A DNA stretch of 64,000 bases from JACDQM01 sp044373315 (GTDB lineage: Bacteria; Pseudomonadota; Gammaproteobacteria; Burkholderiales; Burkholderiaceae_C): the NCBI RefSeq assembly GCF_044373315.1, contig NZ_JBILQK010000004.1:38181-102180 (forward strand), given 5' to 3'. Positions 45,366 to 53,934 of the stretch are shown here, piece after piece. The translations under genes and the position numbers were made by a program. The first letter of the stretch is position 1. Each line of letters opens with the position of its first letter. The notes beneath the pieces were generated by a model. It made no database searches, was not told the DNA's origin, and saw only the letters and a list, made by a program, of their open reading frames with translations.

Positions 45366-46043
45366 ATGGGCGACGACAGCAAAGCGGCCGAGCTGCAGCG
45401 GCTGCTGCAGGCCAATTTCGCGCAGCTGGCGCTCAAGCCCGCCGCGCTGCAGGCGCTGGCTGCGCTGGTGGCCCAGCGCTCGCTGCGACGCGGCGGCGTG
45501 CTGTTTGCCCAAGGCCAGCCGGTGCAGGCCTTCTATGCGGTGCAACGCGGCGAGATCGAGACCCGCTTCGGCGCGCCGGACGGCAGCGTGTCGGTGCTGG
45601 AGTATGTGCAGCCGCCGAGCTTCTTCGGCCTCTCGGCCTTCGCCGCCGGCCTGCCTTCGCGCTACGAGGCGCTGGCCAGCAAGGCCAGCCGGCTGTGGGT
45701 GTTCGGCCCCGAGGCCTATCGCTACCTGATGGACGAGGTGCCGGGCTTCGCCCGCGCTATGCTGGCCGAGTTGTCACGGCGTTATGACGGCACCTTGCAT
45801 CTGCTGGAGGCCTCGCGCCACAGCGGCGCGGCCGAGCGCATGCAGCTGGCGCTCGCCCAGTTGCGCCGCGAGCGTGCCGAGGGCGAGCCGGATGCAGAGG
45901 GGTGGCTGGCCCTGGCCGCCACGCAGGCGGAACTGGCGGCGCTGGCCAATGTCTCGCGCCAGACCATCAACCAGCTGCTGCGCCAGGCGGTGGGCGAAGG
46001 CCGCCTGCGGCATAGCTACGGGCGGCTGTGGGTGCGCGCCTGA
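45366..46043 (+). CDS. Crp/Fnr-family transcriptional regulator
   Basis: A 225-residue regulator. The cyclic-nucleotide-binding-like domain spans about residues 20-130 (LRRGGVLFAQGQPVQAFYAVQRGEIETRF, VLEYVQPPSFFGLSAFAAGLPSRYEALAS), followed by a dimer helix and a helix-turn-helix (TQAELAALANVSRQTINQLLRQAVGEGRL). No N-terminal cysteine cluster is present, so it is not an oxygen-sensing FNR; the effector is unknown. The ATG at 45366 fits the domain start. It is divergent from the DUF2332 gene and convergent with glutathione peroxidase. Confidence 0.9.
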   Translation: MGDDSKAAELQRLLQANFAQLALKPAALQALAALVAQRSLRRGGVLFAQGQPVQAFYAVQRGEIETRFGAPDGSVSVLEYVQPPSFFGLSAFAAGLPSRYEALASKASRLWVFGPEAYRYLMDEVPGFARAMLAELSRRYDGTLHLLEASRHSGAAERMQLALAQLRRERAEGEPDAEGWLALAATQAELAALANVSRQTINQLLRQAVGEGRLRHSYGRLWVRA

Positions 46044-46060
46044 GAGGTGCTGCGGATGGA

Positions 46061-46549
46061 TCAGGCCTTGAGCGCCGCCTCGATGTCCTTGCGCAGCTTC
46101 TCGGGCGCATCGGTCGGCGCGTAGCGCTTGAGCACCTGGCCGTCGCGGCCCACCAGGAACTTGCTGAAGTTCCACTTGATGCCCTCGGTGCCGAGGAAGC
46201 CCGACTTTTCGGACTTGAGCCACTGCCACAGCGGGTGCGCCTCGGCACCGTTGACCTTGACCTTGGCCATCATCGGGAAGCTGACGCCGTAGTTCATCTC
46301 GCAGAAGGAGGCGATCTCCTCGTTGCTGCCCGGGTCCTGGCCGCCGAATTCGTTGCTGGGGAAGCCGATCACCACCAGGCCCTGCTCGCGGTAGTCCTGC
46401 CAGAGCTGCTCCAGGCCCTTGAACTGCGGCGTGAAGCCGCAGGCGCTGGCGGTGTTGACGATCAGCATGACCTTGCCACGCTGTGCCGCCAGATCAGCGG
46501 GCTTGCCGTCGATGGAGATGGCGCTGAAATCGTAGATGCTTTGGCTCAT
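46061..46549 (-). CDS. Glutathione peroxidase family protein (BtuE-like)
   Basis: A 162-residue thioredoxin-fold peroxidase. The peroxidatic Cys sits in VNTASACGFTPQFKGLEQLW (Cys in place of selenocysteine), the second motif is VVIGFPSNEFGGQDPGSNEEIASFC, and the Trp-Asn of the active site is in KWNFSKFLVGRDG. The resolving Cys in ...IASFC suggests thioredoxin-dependent turnover. It reduces hydroperoxides in the cytoplasm. It lies 17 bp beyond the stop of the convergent Crp/Fnr gene. Confidence 0.95.
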   Translation of the reverse strand: MSQSIYDFSAISIDGKPADLAAQRGKVMLIVNTASACGFTPQFKGLEQLWQDYREQGLVVIGFPSNEFGGQDPGSNEEIASFCEMNYGVSFPMMAKVKVNGAEAHPLWQWLKSEKSGFLGTEGIKWNFSKFLVGRDGQVLKRYAPTDAPEKLRKDIEAALKA

Positions 46550-46582
46550 GGTGTCCGTCCTTGTCAGGCGCCGGATGCTAGC

Positions 46583-47449
46583 TCAATGGCCGCTCGGACG
46601 TCGCTCAAGGGTTGCCAGCAACGCGGCAGCCAGAATGCACAGGCCACCGATGGCGGTCTTGCCGTCCAGGCTGCCACCGCCCAGCCACAGCGCCGAGATC
46701 GCCGCGGCCGGCACCTCGATCAGCATGATCACCGCAGTCACATTGGCCGGCAGACGCGCTGCCCCATATTGCAGGGACAGATTGGAGAGGAAGAACAGCA
46801 GTGCCACAGCAGCCACCGGAATGGCCCAGAGCCAGCCCGGCAGGCTGGGCCAGGCACTCAGGCCGCTGGACGACAGCGCTAGCGCAGCCAGGCCAGCCAC
46901 GATGGCGCCGCCGCTGAACATGGCCAGCGCCCGGGCGCGTGCATCGCGCGCGGCCTCGCGCCGCAGCATCACGTTGTTGAGCGCAAAGGCAAACCCGCCC
47001 GCCACGCCCAGCCAGTCCGGCAGGCTGCTCGGCAGCGGCACGCCGCCGCCTTCGGGCCACAGCACGGTGGCCGCCCCGGCCAGCGCCAAGGCCATGCGCC
47101 CCAGGGCCAGCGCGGTGAGCTGCTCGCCCAGAATCAGCCGGGCCAGCAGCACCGCCCACAGCGGCATCAGATAGAACAGCAGCACCACCCGCACCACATC
47201 ACCGGTGGCCACGCCCCAGTTGAAGCAGGTGTTGCTGGTGCCGGCCGCCAGCATCACCACCCACAGCGCAGGGCTGCGGCGCAGCTCGGCCAGCGCGCCG
47301 CGCGAGCTCACGGCGATCACCAGCAAGGACAGGCTGTACAGCAGTGCCGTGGTCCACAAGGGGTGCAGGCCCGCGGCATGAAACTGCCGGAACGGCCACC
47401 AGGACAGTCCCCAGACCAGGGCGTTGAAGGCAAGCGCGAGATAGGCCAT
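46583..47449 (-). CDS. EamA-domain DMT-superfamily transporter
   Basis: A 288-residue inner-membrane protein with ten predicted segments in two EamA repeats: it opens LALAFNALVWGLSWWPFRQFHAAGLHPLWTTALLY and the second repeat begins LPDWLGVAGGFAFALNNVMLRREA. The family exports metabolites, often amino acids; the substrate is unknown. It is 34 bp upstream of the glutathione peroxidase gene on the same strand, counted from its stop, but they are probably unrelated in function. The 226 bp between its start and the SGNH gene (47450-47675) contain no gene. Confidence 0.88.
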   Translation of the reverse strand: MAYLALAFNALVWGLSWWPFRQFHAAGLHPLWTTALLYSLSLLVIAVSSRGALAELRRSPALWVVMLAAGTSNTCFNWGVATGDVVRVVLLFYLMPLWAVLLARLILGEQLTALALGRMALALAGAATVLWPEGGGVPLPSSLPDWLGVAGGFAFALNNVMLRREAARDARARALAMFSGGAIVAGLAALALSSSGLSAWPSLPGWLWAIPVAAVALLFFLSNLSLQYGAARLPANVTAVIMLIEVPAAAISALWLGGGSLDGKTAIGGLCILAAALLATLERRPSGH

Positions 47450-47675
47450 GGGCTGCGGCAGCGCCCTGGCACGGCCGGCGGGCGCGTAAAAAGACCGGCC
47501 AAACAGGCCTGCAAGAGGGATCGATGGGGGTGGTTGGCCGGCCGCAACAAGGTGTCAGAAACTGACGCGGACCTGTGACATTGCCGGCTCACAATGCCCA
47601 GGGTTTATAGCATGGCGAAACGGCCGGACTTGGCATTCCAATCGGCCTGCCGCGCGCTGCTGGACTGCAGCAGTC

Positions 47676-48638
47676 TTGATCGAACCACGCATCACCGATG
47701 GGGGCTCTCTCTTGAATCACTTGGTCTGCTACACGCCGCAAGACTTGCAGTCAGCCTCGGCGCCTTCCCTGGAGACCTACCGCTGGCGCCTGCTGGCACA
47801 AGGCGATTCGTGGTTCTCCACCGCCGCGGCTAAGCTCAGTGCACACGCCAACCTGCTGCAGGAACTGGTGTTCGCGCAGCCCGTCATGGCGGTCAACTGC
47901 GCCGGCCAGGGCGACGCGCTGGAGCATATGGTCGACCTGGAAGCCGCGCCAGATTTCGTCAGGCTGCTCAGCGCTGACGACGCCCCAGTCTGGGACGGTG
48001 TGCTGCTGTCGGTCGGCGGCAACGACCTGATCGACGCTGCCAAGGTGCCTGCCCATCCGCCCGCGCCCAATCAGCAAGACCTGACCCCGCTGCACCTGCG
48101 CCTGCTGCGCCACCAGACTGAATGGGGGCCGCCCTCCGCCGGTGTGGCGCGCTACTTCTCGGAGCCAGGCTGGCAGACCTATGCCGCCTATCTGCGCAGC
48201 AACATCAGCCATCTGCTGAGCCTGCGCGACCAGGGGCCTTCACGCGGCAAGCCGGTCTTCATGCACTGCTATGCGGTGCCGATGCCGCGCCCGGCCGGCG
48301 CACCGGAATCCGGCCCCTGGCTGTATCCGGCCTTCAAGGCCTATGCGATTCCCGCCGCCGACTGGGCCGCCGTCAGCCGGCTGATGGTGGTGCACCTGGC
48401 CCAGTTGCTGAAGAGCCTGGCGGCCGACCCGGTCAACTTCCCCGGCCTGAAGGTGTTCGACTCAACCGCCGTGCCACTGGCGCTGGCCACACCCGGCAGT
48501 ACCGGCATCAGTGGCGACTGGCACAACGAAATCCACCTCAACCACAGCGGCTCGCTGAAGATCGGCCGGGCCTGGAGCGAGCATATCGAGGCGGTGCTGC
48601 GCGGCCCGGTGCCCGGCGCCGGCAAGAAGAAGAACTGA
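47676..48638 (+). CDS. SGNH/GDSL-like hydrolase family protein
   Basis: About 320 residues. Block I is YRWRLLAQGDSWFSTAAAKL, with the GDS nucleophile Ser; block III is LLSVGGNDLID (GxND); block V is GDWHNEIHLNHSG, with the catalytic Asp-x-x-His. This layout resembles SGNH esterases/lipases. There is no convincing signal peptide. The start is uncertain because the frame lacks an early ATG: TTG at 47676 or TTG at 47712 (with GGGGG about ten bases upstream) are candidates, and conserved sequence begins only near residue 35. The product's substrate is unknown. Confidence 0.72.
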   Translation: MIEPRITDGGSLLNHLVCYTPQDLQSASAPSLETYRWRLLAQGDSWFSTAAAKLSAHANLLQELVFAQPVMAVNCAGQGDALEHMVDLEAAPDFVRLLSADDAPVWDGVLLSVGGNDLIDAAKVPAHPPAPNQQDLTPLHLRLLRHQTEWGPPSAGVARYFSEPGWQTYAAYLRSNISHLLSLRDQGPSRGKPVFMHCYAVPMPRPAGAPESGPWLYPAFKAYAIPAADWAAVSRLMVVHLAQLLKSLAADPVNFPGLKVFDSTAVPLALATPGSTGISGDWHNEIHLNHSGSLKIGRAWSEHIEAVLRGPVPGAGKKKN

Positions 48639-48753
48639 GGCCGGACCGAGCACAGTGCAGACGCACTGTGCGACGCCTGCCGAAGGACGCTGCGCCTGCA
48701 AGCGCAGCGGCTGAGGCCGGACCGAGCACAGTGCCAAGGCCAGCGGCCTTGGC
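48635..48753. repeat. Three perfect hairpins and a 24-bp direct repeat between convergent genes
   Basis: The interval contains GCACAGTGC-agac-GCACTGTGC (48650-48671), CGCTGCGC-N6-GCGCAGCG (48688-48709) and GCCAAGGCC-agc-GGCCTTGGC (48733-48753). A 24-bp sequence starting CTGAGGCCGGACCGAG occurs perfectly at 48635-48658 and 48711-48734. It starts at the stop of the SGNH gene and ends 15 bp before that of lplT. Stems lack T-tracts, so they may be bidirectional transcription attenuators or mRNA 3'-end stabilisers. Confidence 0.75.
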
Positions 48754-48767
48754 CTTCACCAGCCGCC

Positions 48768-50045
48768 TCAGTGGTGGTCGGAGCGCGCCAGTTTCAGCAG
48801 GCGCCCCAACTCTTCGGGGTGCCGCACGCAGTTATTGCGGTGCCAGCGCTGGATCAGCCACATCGTGCCCGCCACCACCACGCCGAAGATGCTGATCGCG
48901 CCAAAGGCCGACATGCCGAACTTGGTCAGGCCGGCGTAGAGCGCGCCCAAGCCCAGGATGCAGGCCTGCTCGTTGAAGTTCTGCACGGCGATGGAGCGGC
49001 CCGCGCCCATCAGGTTGTGACCGCGGTGCTGCAGCAGTGCATTCATCGGCACCACCAGGAAGCCGCCGATGGCCCCCAGCATGATCAGGAAGGGCGCGGC
49101 GACCCAGACATTGCTGATCACGTTCATCAGGATCACCAACAGGCCCATCGCGATGCCCAGCGGGATCACGCTGGTGGCTTTGTCCAGCCGCATGTACATC
49201 GAGGCCACCACCGCGCCGACCGCGGTGCCGATGGCCACCACGCCGACCAGGCTGGAGGCCTGGGTGGTGCCATAGCCCAGCGCCGCAGCGGCCCAGGCCA
49301 GCACGATGTAGCGCAGATTGCCCGAAACACCCCAGAACAGCGTGGTGGTGGCCAGCGAGATCTGGCCCAGCTTGTCCTGCCACAGGCGCGAATTGCAGGA
49401 CATGAAATCGCGCACCAGGCCGACCACGCCGCCGTCCAGCGGCTGCAGCGCCGCATCGGTGCGCGGAATGCGCAGATTGAACAGCGCCGCCACCACATAC
49501 AAGCCGACCAGGCTGGCGATCGCCGCCTCGGGTGCGGTATCGATGCCGGTGTCGATCATCGGCAGGTCCAGGCCCAGCAGGAAGGGCGCGACATGCGCAC
49601 CCACCAGCTGTCCGCCCAAGAGCACGCCCAGAATGATGGAACCAATGGTCAGGCCTTCGATCCAGCCATTCGCCTTGACCAGCTGCGAAGGCGGCAGCAG
49701 CTCGGTGAGGATGCCGTACTTGGCCGGCGAGTAGGCCGCGGCGCCGAGGCCGACGATGGCATAGGCCAGCAAGGGATGGCTGCCGAACAGCATCAGCAGG
49801 CAGCCCACCACCTTGATGCTGTTGGAGACGAACATCACCCGCCCTTTGGGCACCGCATCCGCGAAGGCGCCGACGAAGGGCGCGAGCAGCACATAGAACA
49901 GCGCGAACATCGGCACCAGGGCGGCGCGCTGCCATTCCGGTTCACCCGAGGTGCGCAGCAATTCGACCGCAGCGACGAACAGCGCGTTATCAGCCAGCGA
50001 GCTGAAGAACTGCGCCGCCATGATGGTGTAGAAACCTTTTTTCAT
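48768..50045 (-). CDS. lplT: Lysophospholipid transporter
   Basis: A 425-residue MFS protein. The N-terminus KKGFYTIMAAQFFSSLADNALFVAAVELL and the region AAYSPAKYGILTELLPPSQLVKANGWIEGLTIGSIILGVLLGG are typical of LplT, which flips lysophospholipids across the inner membrane for reacylation by Aas. No aas gene is adjacent; in E. coli the two are neighbours. It is divergent from alr across 150 bp, a pairing I recall from other Burkholderiales. Confidence 0.93.
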   Translation of the reverse strand: MKKGFYTIMAAQFFSSLADNALFVAAVELLRTSGEPEWQRAALVPMFALFYVLLAPFVGAFADAVPKGRVMFVSNSIKVVGCLLMLFGSHPLLAYAIVGLGAAAYSPAKYGILTELLPPSQLVKANGWIEGLTIGSIILGVLLGGQLVGAHVAPFLLGLDLPMIDTGIDTAPEAAIASLVGLYVVAALFNLRIPRTDAALQPLDGGVVGLVRDFMSCNSRLWQDKLGQISLATTTLFWGVSGNLRYIVLAWAAAALGYGTTQASSLVGVVAIGTAVGAVVASMYMRLDKATSVIPLGIAMGLLVILMNVISNVWVAAPFLIMLGAIGGFLVVPMNALLQHRGHNLMGAGRSIAVQNFNEQACILGLGALYAGLTKFGMSAFGAISIFGVVVAGTMWLIQRWHRNNCVRHPEELGRLLKLARSDHH

Positions 50046-50195
50046 CTGCCCTGCGGGGTACTGCGGCTCATCGGCGGCGGGTTGGCGGAAAAGGATCAGG
50101 ACCGGCGCCCGGAGCGGGCACGAGCTGCGGCGGGTTTATAGCATGCAGTGCTTTCATGGCCGCCCGCGCCTGGGGCGGATGACACAATCCATGCC

Positions 50196-51299
50196 ATGCC
50201 ACGTCCGATTGAAGCCCTGATCCACACCACTGCCCTGGCCCACAACCTGGCGCGCGCGCGCGAAAGTGCCCCGGACGCCAAGGTCTGGGCCGTCGTCAAG
50301 GCCGACGCCTACGGCCATGGCATCGAGCGCGCCTTTGAAGGCCTGCGTGCCGCCGACGGCTTCGCGCTGCTGGACCTGGACGAGGCGCAGCGCCTGCGCA
50401 AGCTCGACTGGCGCGGCCCTATCCTGCTGCTGGAAGGCTGCTTCGAGGCTCGTGATCTGGAACTCTGCTCACGCCTCAAGCTCTGGCATGCGGTGCACTG
50501 CGAGCAGCAGATCGACTGGCTGGCGATGCACAAGACGCACGAGCCGCACCGTGTCTTTCTGAAGCTCAACAGCGGCATGAACCGCCTGGGCTTTGCGCCG
50601 GCTGCCTTCCGCGGCGCCTGGAACCGCCTCAACGCCCTGCCCCAGGTGGACGAGATTTCGCTGATGACGCATTTCTCCGACGCCGACGCGCAGCGCTTCG
50701 GCCAGGACGGCATCGCCCATCAGCTGGCGCTGTTCGACGAGCTCACCGCCGACCTGCCCGGCGAGCGCAGCCTGGCCAACAGCGCCGCCACGCTGCGCCA
50801 TGCGACCCGCGTGCGCAGCGACTGGGTGCGCGCCGGCATCATGAGCTACGGCGGCGTGCCCGACTTCCCTGAACACGACGACGCCCACTGGGATCTGCGC
50901 CCGGCGATGACGCTGCGCTCCAGGATCATCGCCACGCAGAACCTGCAGCCGGGCGACACCGTCGGCTATGGCTCCAGCTTTACCGCCGACAAGCCGATGC
51001 GCATCGGCATCGTCGCCTGCGGCTATGCCGACGGCTATCCGCGCCACGCCCCCACCGGCACGCCGGTGCTGGTGGACGGCCTGGCGACCACGACGGTGGG
51101 CCGCGTCTCGATGGACATGCTGAGCGTCGACCTGACCGATCTGCCCGAGGTCCGCTTCGGCAGCGAAGTGACGCTGTGGGGCCAGGGGCCGCGCGGCCGC
51201 CATCTGCCCATCGACGCGGTGGCGCGCTCGGCCGGCACCATCGGCTATGAGCTGATGTGCGCGCTGGCGCGGCGCGTGCCGGTCAGCACGGTCGACTGA
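50196..51299 (+). CDS. alr: Alanine racemase
   Basis: A 367-residue PLP enzyme interconverting L- and D-alanine. The PLP Lys is in VWAVVKADAYGHGIERAF near residue 34, and the second catalytic residue Tyr lies in RAGIMSYGGVPDFPEHD-type and PGDTVGYGSSFTADKPMRIG segments; the C-terminal domain carries GRVSMDMLSVDLTD. The ATG at 50196 (MPRPIEALIHTTALAHN) is the family start; an upstream in-frame ATG adds 16 unlikely residues. It provides D-Ala for the wall or, in the catabolic direction, converts D-Ala salvaged by neighbouring enzymes. Confidence 0.95.
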   Translation: MPRPIEALIHTTALAHNLARARESAPDAKVWAVVKADAYGHGIERAFEGLRAADGFALLDLDEAQRLRKLDWRGPILLLEGCFEARDLELCSRLKLWHAVHCEQQIDWLAMHKTHEPHRVFLKLNSGMNRLGFAPAAFRGAWNRLNALPQVDEISLMTHFSDADAQRFGQDGIAHQLALFDELTADLPGERSLANSAATLRHATRVRSDWVRAGIMSYGGVPDFPEHDDAHWDLRPAMTLRSRIIATQNLQPGDTVGYGSSFTADKPMRIGIVACGYADGYPRHAPTGTPVLVDGLATTTVGRVSMDMLSVDLTDLPEVRFGSEVTLWGQGPRGRHLPIDAVARSAGTIGYELMCALARRVPVSTVD

Positions 51300-51325
51300 T
51301 CACACACGGAAAACCAGAGCACGCC

Positions 51326-51829
51326 ATGGACCTGCCCGCCCACCAGCTCAGCATGACGGTGCTGATGACGCCCGACATGGCCAACTTCTCCGGCAATGTG
51401 CACGGCGGCACCATACTGAAGCTGCTCGACCAGGCCGCCTATGCCTGCGCCAGCCGCTATGCCGGGCGCTATGTGGTGACGCTGTCGGTCGACCAGGTGA
51501 TGTTCCGCCAGCCCATCCATGTGGGCGAGCTGGTCAGCTTGCTGGCCTCGGTCAACTTCACCGGCAGCAGCTCGATGGAGATCGGCATCAAGGTGGTGGC
51601 CGAGAACATCCGCAGCCAAGTCGTGCGGCATGCCAACAGCTGCTTCTTCACCATGGTGGCGGTGGACGACGCCGGCAAGCCTGTGGCCGTGCCGCCGCTC
51701 AAGCCCGCCACGCCCGACGAGCAGCGCCGCTGGGCGGCCGCCAAGGTGCGGCGCGAGCTGCGCCAGGAGCTGGAGCAGCGCCACCGCCAGCTGCGCGCGC
51801 CCGAAGCCGCGTCGCCGTCGTCATCCTGA
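51326..51829 (+). CDS. Acyl-CoA thioesterase (hotdog fold, YciA-like)
   Basis: A 167-residue cytoplasmic enzyme: SMTVLMTPDMANFSGNVHGGTILKLLDQAAYACASRYAG is the hotdog signature with the conserved Asn-x-His-Gly-Gly and catalytic Asp of YciA/BFIT-type acyl-CoA hydrolases; VDQVMFRQPIHVGELVSLLASVNFTG follows. It hydrolyses acyl-CoA to free acid and CoA. The Arg/Glu-rich C-terminus (VRRELRQELEQRHRQLR) is helical. It starts 27 bp after alr and its stop overlaps the arfB start (TGATG), so the three probably form one transcript. Confidence 0.93.
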   Translation: MDLPAHQLSMTVLMTPDMANFSGNVHGGTILKLLDQAAYACASRYAGRYVVTLSVDQVMFRQPIHVGELVSLLASVNFTGSSSMEIGIKVVAENIRSQVVRHANSCFFTMVAVDDAGKPVAVPPLKPATPDEQRRWAAAKVRRELRQELEQRHRQLRAPEAASPSSS

Positions 51830-52239
51830 TGCGGCTGGACTGGCTGCCCAGCGAGGCGGAGCTGGACTTCAGCTTCGTGCGCGCCCAGGGTGCCGGCGGC
51901 CAGAACGTCAACAAGGTCTCGACCGCCGCGCATCTGCGCTTCGACATCCGTGCGTCCAGCCTGCCCGAGGTGATCCAGCAGCGCCTGCTGCAGCTCTCCG
52001 ACCAGCGCATCAGCAGCGATGGCGTTGTCGTCATCAAGGCCCAGGAGCACCGAAGCCAGGAGCGCAACCGCGCCGACGCCATCGCGCGCCTGGTCGAGCT
52101 GGTGCAGAGCGTGGCCCACACGCCCAAACCCCGCAAGGCGACCAAGCCGACCTATGGCTCGCAGCAGCGCCGCTTGCAAGGCAAGTCGCTGCGCAGCGGC
52201 GTCAAGGCCGGGCGGGGGCGGGTGCGCTCGGGCGAGTAG
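51829..52239 (+). CDS. arfB: Alternative ribosome-rescue factor (peptidyl-tRNA hydrolase)
   Basis: A 136-residue protein with the catalytic GGQ motif in VRAQGAGGQNVNKVSTAAHLRF and a basic C-terminal tail (KATKPTYGSQQRRLQGKSLRSGVKAGRGRVR) that occupies the mRNA channel in ArfB/YaeJ. It releases peptides from ribosomes stalled without a stop codon. The ATG shares its A with the TGA of the upstream thioesterase gene. Its last 38 bp overlap the 3' end of the convergent DMT transporter gene. Confidence 0.95.
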   Translation: MRLDWLPSEAELDFSFVRAQGAGGQNVNKVSTAAHLRFDIRASSLPEVIQQRLLQLSDQRISSDGVVVIKAQEHRSQERNRADAIARLVELVQSVAHTPKPRKATKPTYGSQQRRLQGKSLRSGVKAGRGRVRSGE

Positions 52240-53110
52240 CGACAAACAGGCTGATCAGGCTCAGGCCCATGCCGCTGAGCGACAGCGCTGTGGGCTGCCA
52301 GCCCTCGAACAGCGCCGAGATCAGCAGCGCGATGACCGGGATCACCACACCGGTGAGCGCCGCACGCGCCGCGCCTTGCGCCTGGGCCAGCTTGAAATAC
52401 AGCACGAAGGCCACCACCGAGCCGAACACCGACAGGTAGAGCAGCGAGAGCAGATAGCTGGGCCGCGCGTCGAAGTGCAGCCCGGCGCCGCTGGCGAGCG
52501 AGGCCAGCGTGAGGAAGAGCGCGCCATAGCCCATGCTCCAGGCCAGCACTGGCACCAGTGCAAGATTGCGCCGGGTCAGCGTCAAAGTCAGCACATTGCC
52601 GATGCAGGCGCACAGCACCGCCAGCAGGCCCAAGCCCAGGCCCAGCAGCGCGTTCGGCCGCGCGCCGGTGGCGGCGATCTCGGGCCAGAAGATCATCGCC
52701 ACGCCGGCCACCGCGCCGGCCGAGGCCAGCAGAAAGCGCCGCGTCACCGACTGGCCGAAGAACAGCCGGCCCGACAGCGCATTGCCGAACACCATCAGCG
52801 AGAAGAGCACAGCCACCAGGCCGCTGGGAATGTGACGCTCGGCCTCGTAGACCGACCAGTAGTTGCCGCTGTACTGCACGATGCCGGTGGCCAGCATCAG
52901 CACATGGGCCGAGCGCGGCAGCGCCAGCAGCGCCTCGCCGCGCCAGCGCGCCAGGGCGGCCAGCATCAAGGCCGCCAGCGCAAAACGCCAGGCCACCGAA
53001 TTGAGCACCGGCACCGCGCTGTCGAGCTGGTAGAGGATGACGTGCCAGGTGCTGGCCCAGATCAGAGTGGGCAGCCAGAACAGCCAGCGTTGTTGGGAAG
53101 CAGAAGGCAT
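52202..53110 (-). CDS. EamA-domain DMT-superfamily transporter
   Basis: A 302-residue inner-membrane protein with about ten helices in two repeats (WLFWLPTLIWASTWHVILYQLDSAVPVLNSVAWRFALAALML; second half from LGLGLLAVLCACIGNVL). The ATG at 53110 starts this homology. The family exports small metabolites; substrate unknown. Its 3' end overlaps arfB by 38 bp. Upstream, a terminator-like hairpin separates it from the LysE/RhtB gene, which lies in the same direction. Confidence 0.88.
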   Translation of the reverse strand: MPSASQQRWLFWLPTLIWASTWHVILYQLDSAVPVLNSVAWRFALAALMLAALARWRGEALLALPRSAHVLMLATGIVQYSGNYWSVYEAERHIPSGLVAVLFSLMVFGNALSGRLFFGQSVTRRFLLASAGAVAGVAMIFWPEIAATGARPNALLGLGLGLLAVLCACIGNVLTLTLTRRNLALVPVLAWSMGYGALFLTLASLASGAGLHFDARPSYLLSLLYLSVFGSVVAFVLYFKLAQAQGAARAALTGVVIPVIALLISALFEGWQPTALSLSGMGLSLISLFVATRPSAPAPARP

Positions 53111-53119
53111 CAAAGAATC

Positions 53120-53139
53120 GGGCCGCCCGCAGGCGGCCC
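53120..53139 (-). terminator. Rho-independent-type hairpin after rhtB-like gene
   Basis: GGGCCGCC-cgca-GGCGGCCC gives an 8-bp GC-only stem. Read on the minus strand it follows the exporter stop by 23 bp and is trailed by gattctttg, a T-rich run. It would end that transcript just before the downstream DMT gene. Confidence 0.65.
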
Positions 53140-53162
53140 GCCTATCAGTAAAGACAGCGGGC

Positions 53163-53792
53163 TCAGGCCGCGCGCTTGAACGTGGCCAGCAGCAGGCCGG
53201 CGGCGACAAACAGCGAGCCGAAGCTGCGGTTCAGCAGGCGGATCTGGCGCTCGGAGCGCAGCGCGCTCAGCACGCGCGCGGCCAGCGCGGTGTAGCCAGC
53301 CATCACCACCAGATCGGTGAAGCACAGCGTGGCGCCGATCACCAGGTATTGCGTCAGCAGGCTCTGCTTGAGGTCCAGAAACTGCGGCACCACGGCCAGG
53401 ATGAAGACCGTGCCCTTGGGATTCAGCGCATTGATCACCCAGCCGCGCAACACCAGCTGGCGCCGCGTCACCACGCTGGCATCCAGATTGGAGGCCACCA
53501 TGGGCTTGGCCGGCGCGCGCCACTGCTGCACGCCCAGCCACACCAGATAGGCCACGCCGGCCCACTTGATGATTGCAAAGCCCAGCGAAGAGGTGGCGAT
53601 CAGCGCGCCCAGGCCCAGGCCGACCAGCAGGATCTGGGTCAGGATGCCCAGCACCAGGCCGAAGGTGGTGAAGTAGCCGCGGCGGAAGCCGTGGTTCAGG
53701 CCCGAGCTCATCGCCGCGATGGCGCCAGCGCCGGGTGAGAGGCTGATGGCCCAGGACGCCGCGAAGAACGCCAGCCAGACAGAGAATTCCAT
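53163..53792 (-). CDS. LysE/RhtB-family amino acid exporter
   Basis: A 209-residue inner-membrane protein with about six helices. The start WLAFFAASWAISLSPGAGAIAAMSSGLNHGFRRGYFTTFGLVLG matches the SPGP-type motif of RhtB/LysE exporters, and GWVINALNPKGTVFILAVVPQFL is the second hallmark. These proteins pump out amino acids such as threonine, homoserine or lysine. The substrate here is unknown. ATG at 53792; nothing adjacent indicates its regulator. Confidence 0.93.
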   Translation of the reverse strand: MEFSVWLAFFAASWAISLSPGAGAIAAMSSGLNHGFRRGYFTTFGLVLGILTQILLVGLGLGALIATSSLGFAIIKWAGVAYLVWLGVQQWRAPAKPMVASNLDASVVTRRQLVLRGWVINALNPKGTVFILAVVPQFLDLKQSLLTQYLVIGATLCFTDLVVMAGYTALAARVLSALRSERQIRLLNRSFGSLFVAAGLLLATFKRAA

Positions 53793-53934
53793 GAGATATG
53801 CACTCCAGGCGCCCGCCCGACAGCGGCGGCGCGAGCGGGGGTTGTAGCACGCCCATGCCCGGACAGGCGCACGCCGGCATTACAGTCGTGCGCAAGGCGC
53901 AGCCCACGATGCGCCAGCCAGGGAGCCTTCAGCC

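Noticed and set aside
48650..48753. CRISPR-like array
   Set aside because: Only two copies of a 24-bp repeat, unequal hairpins, no spacer pattern and no cas genes.
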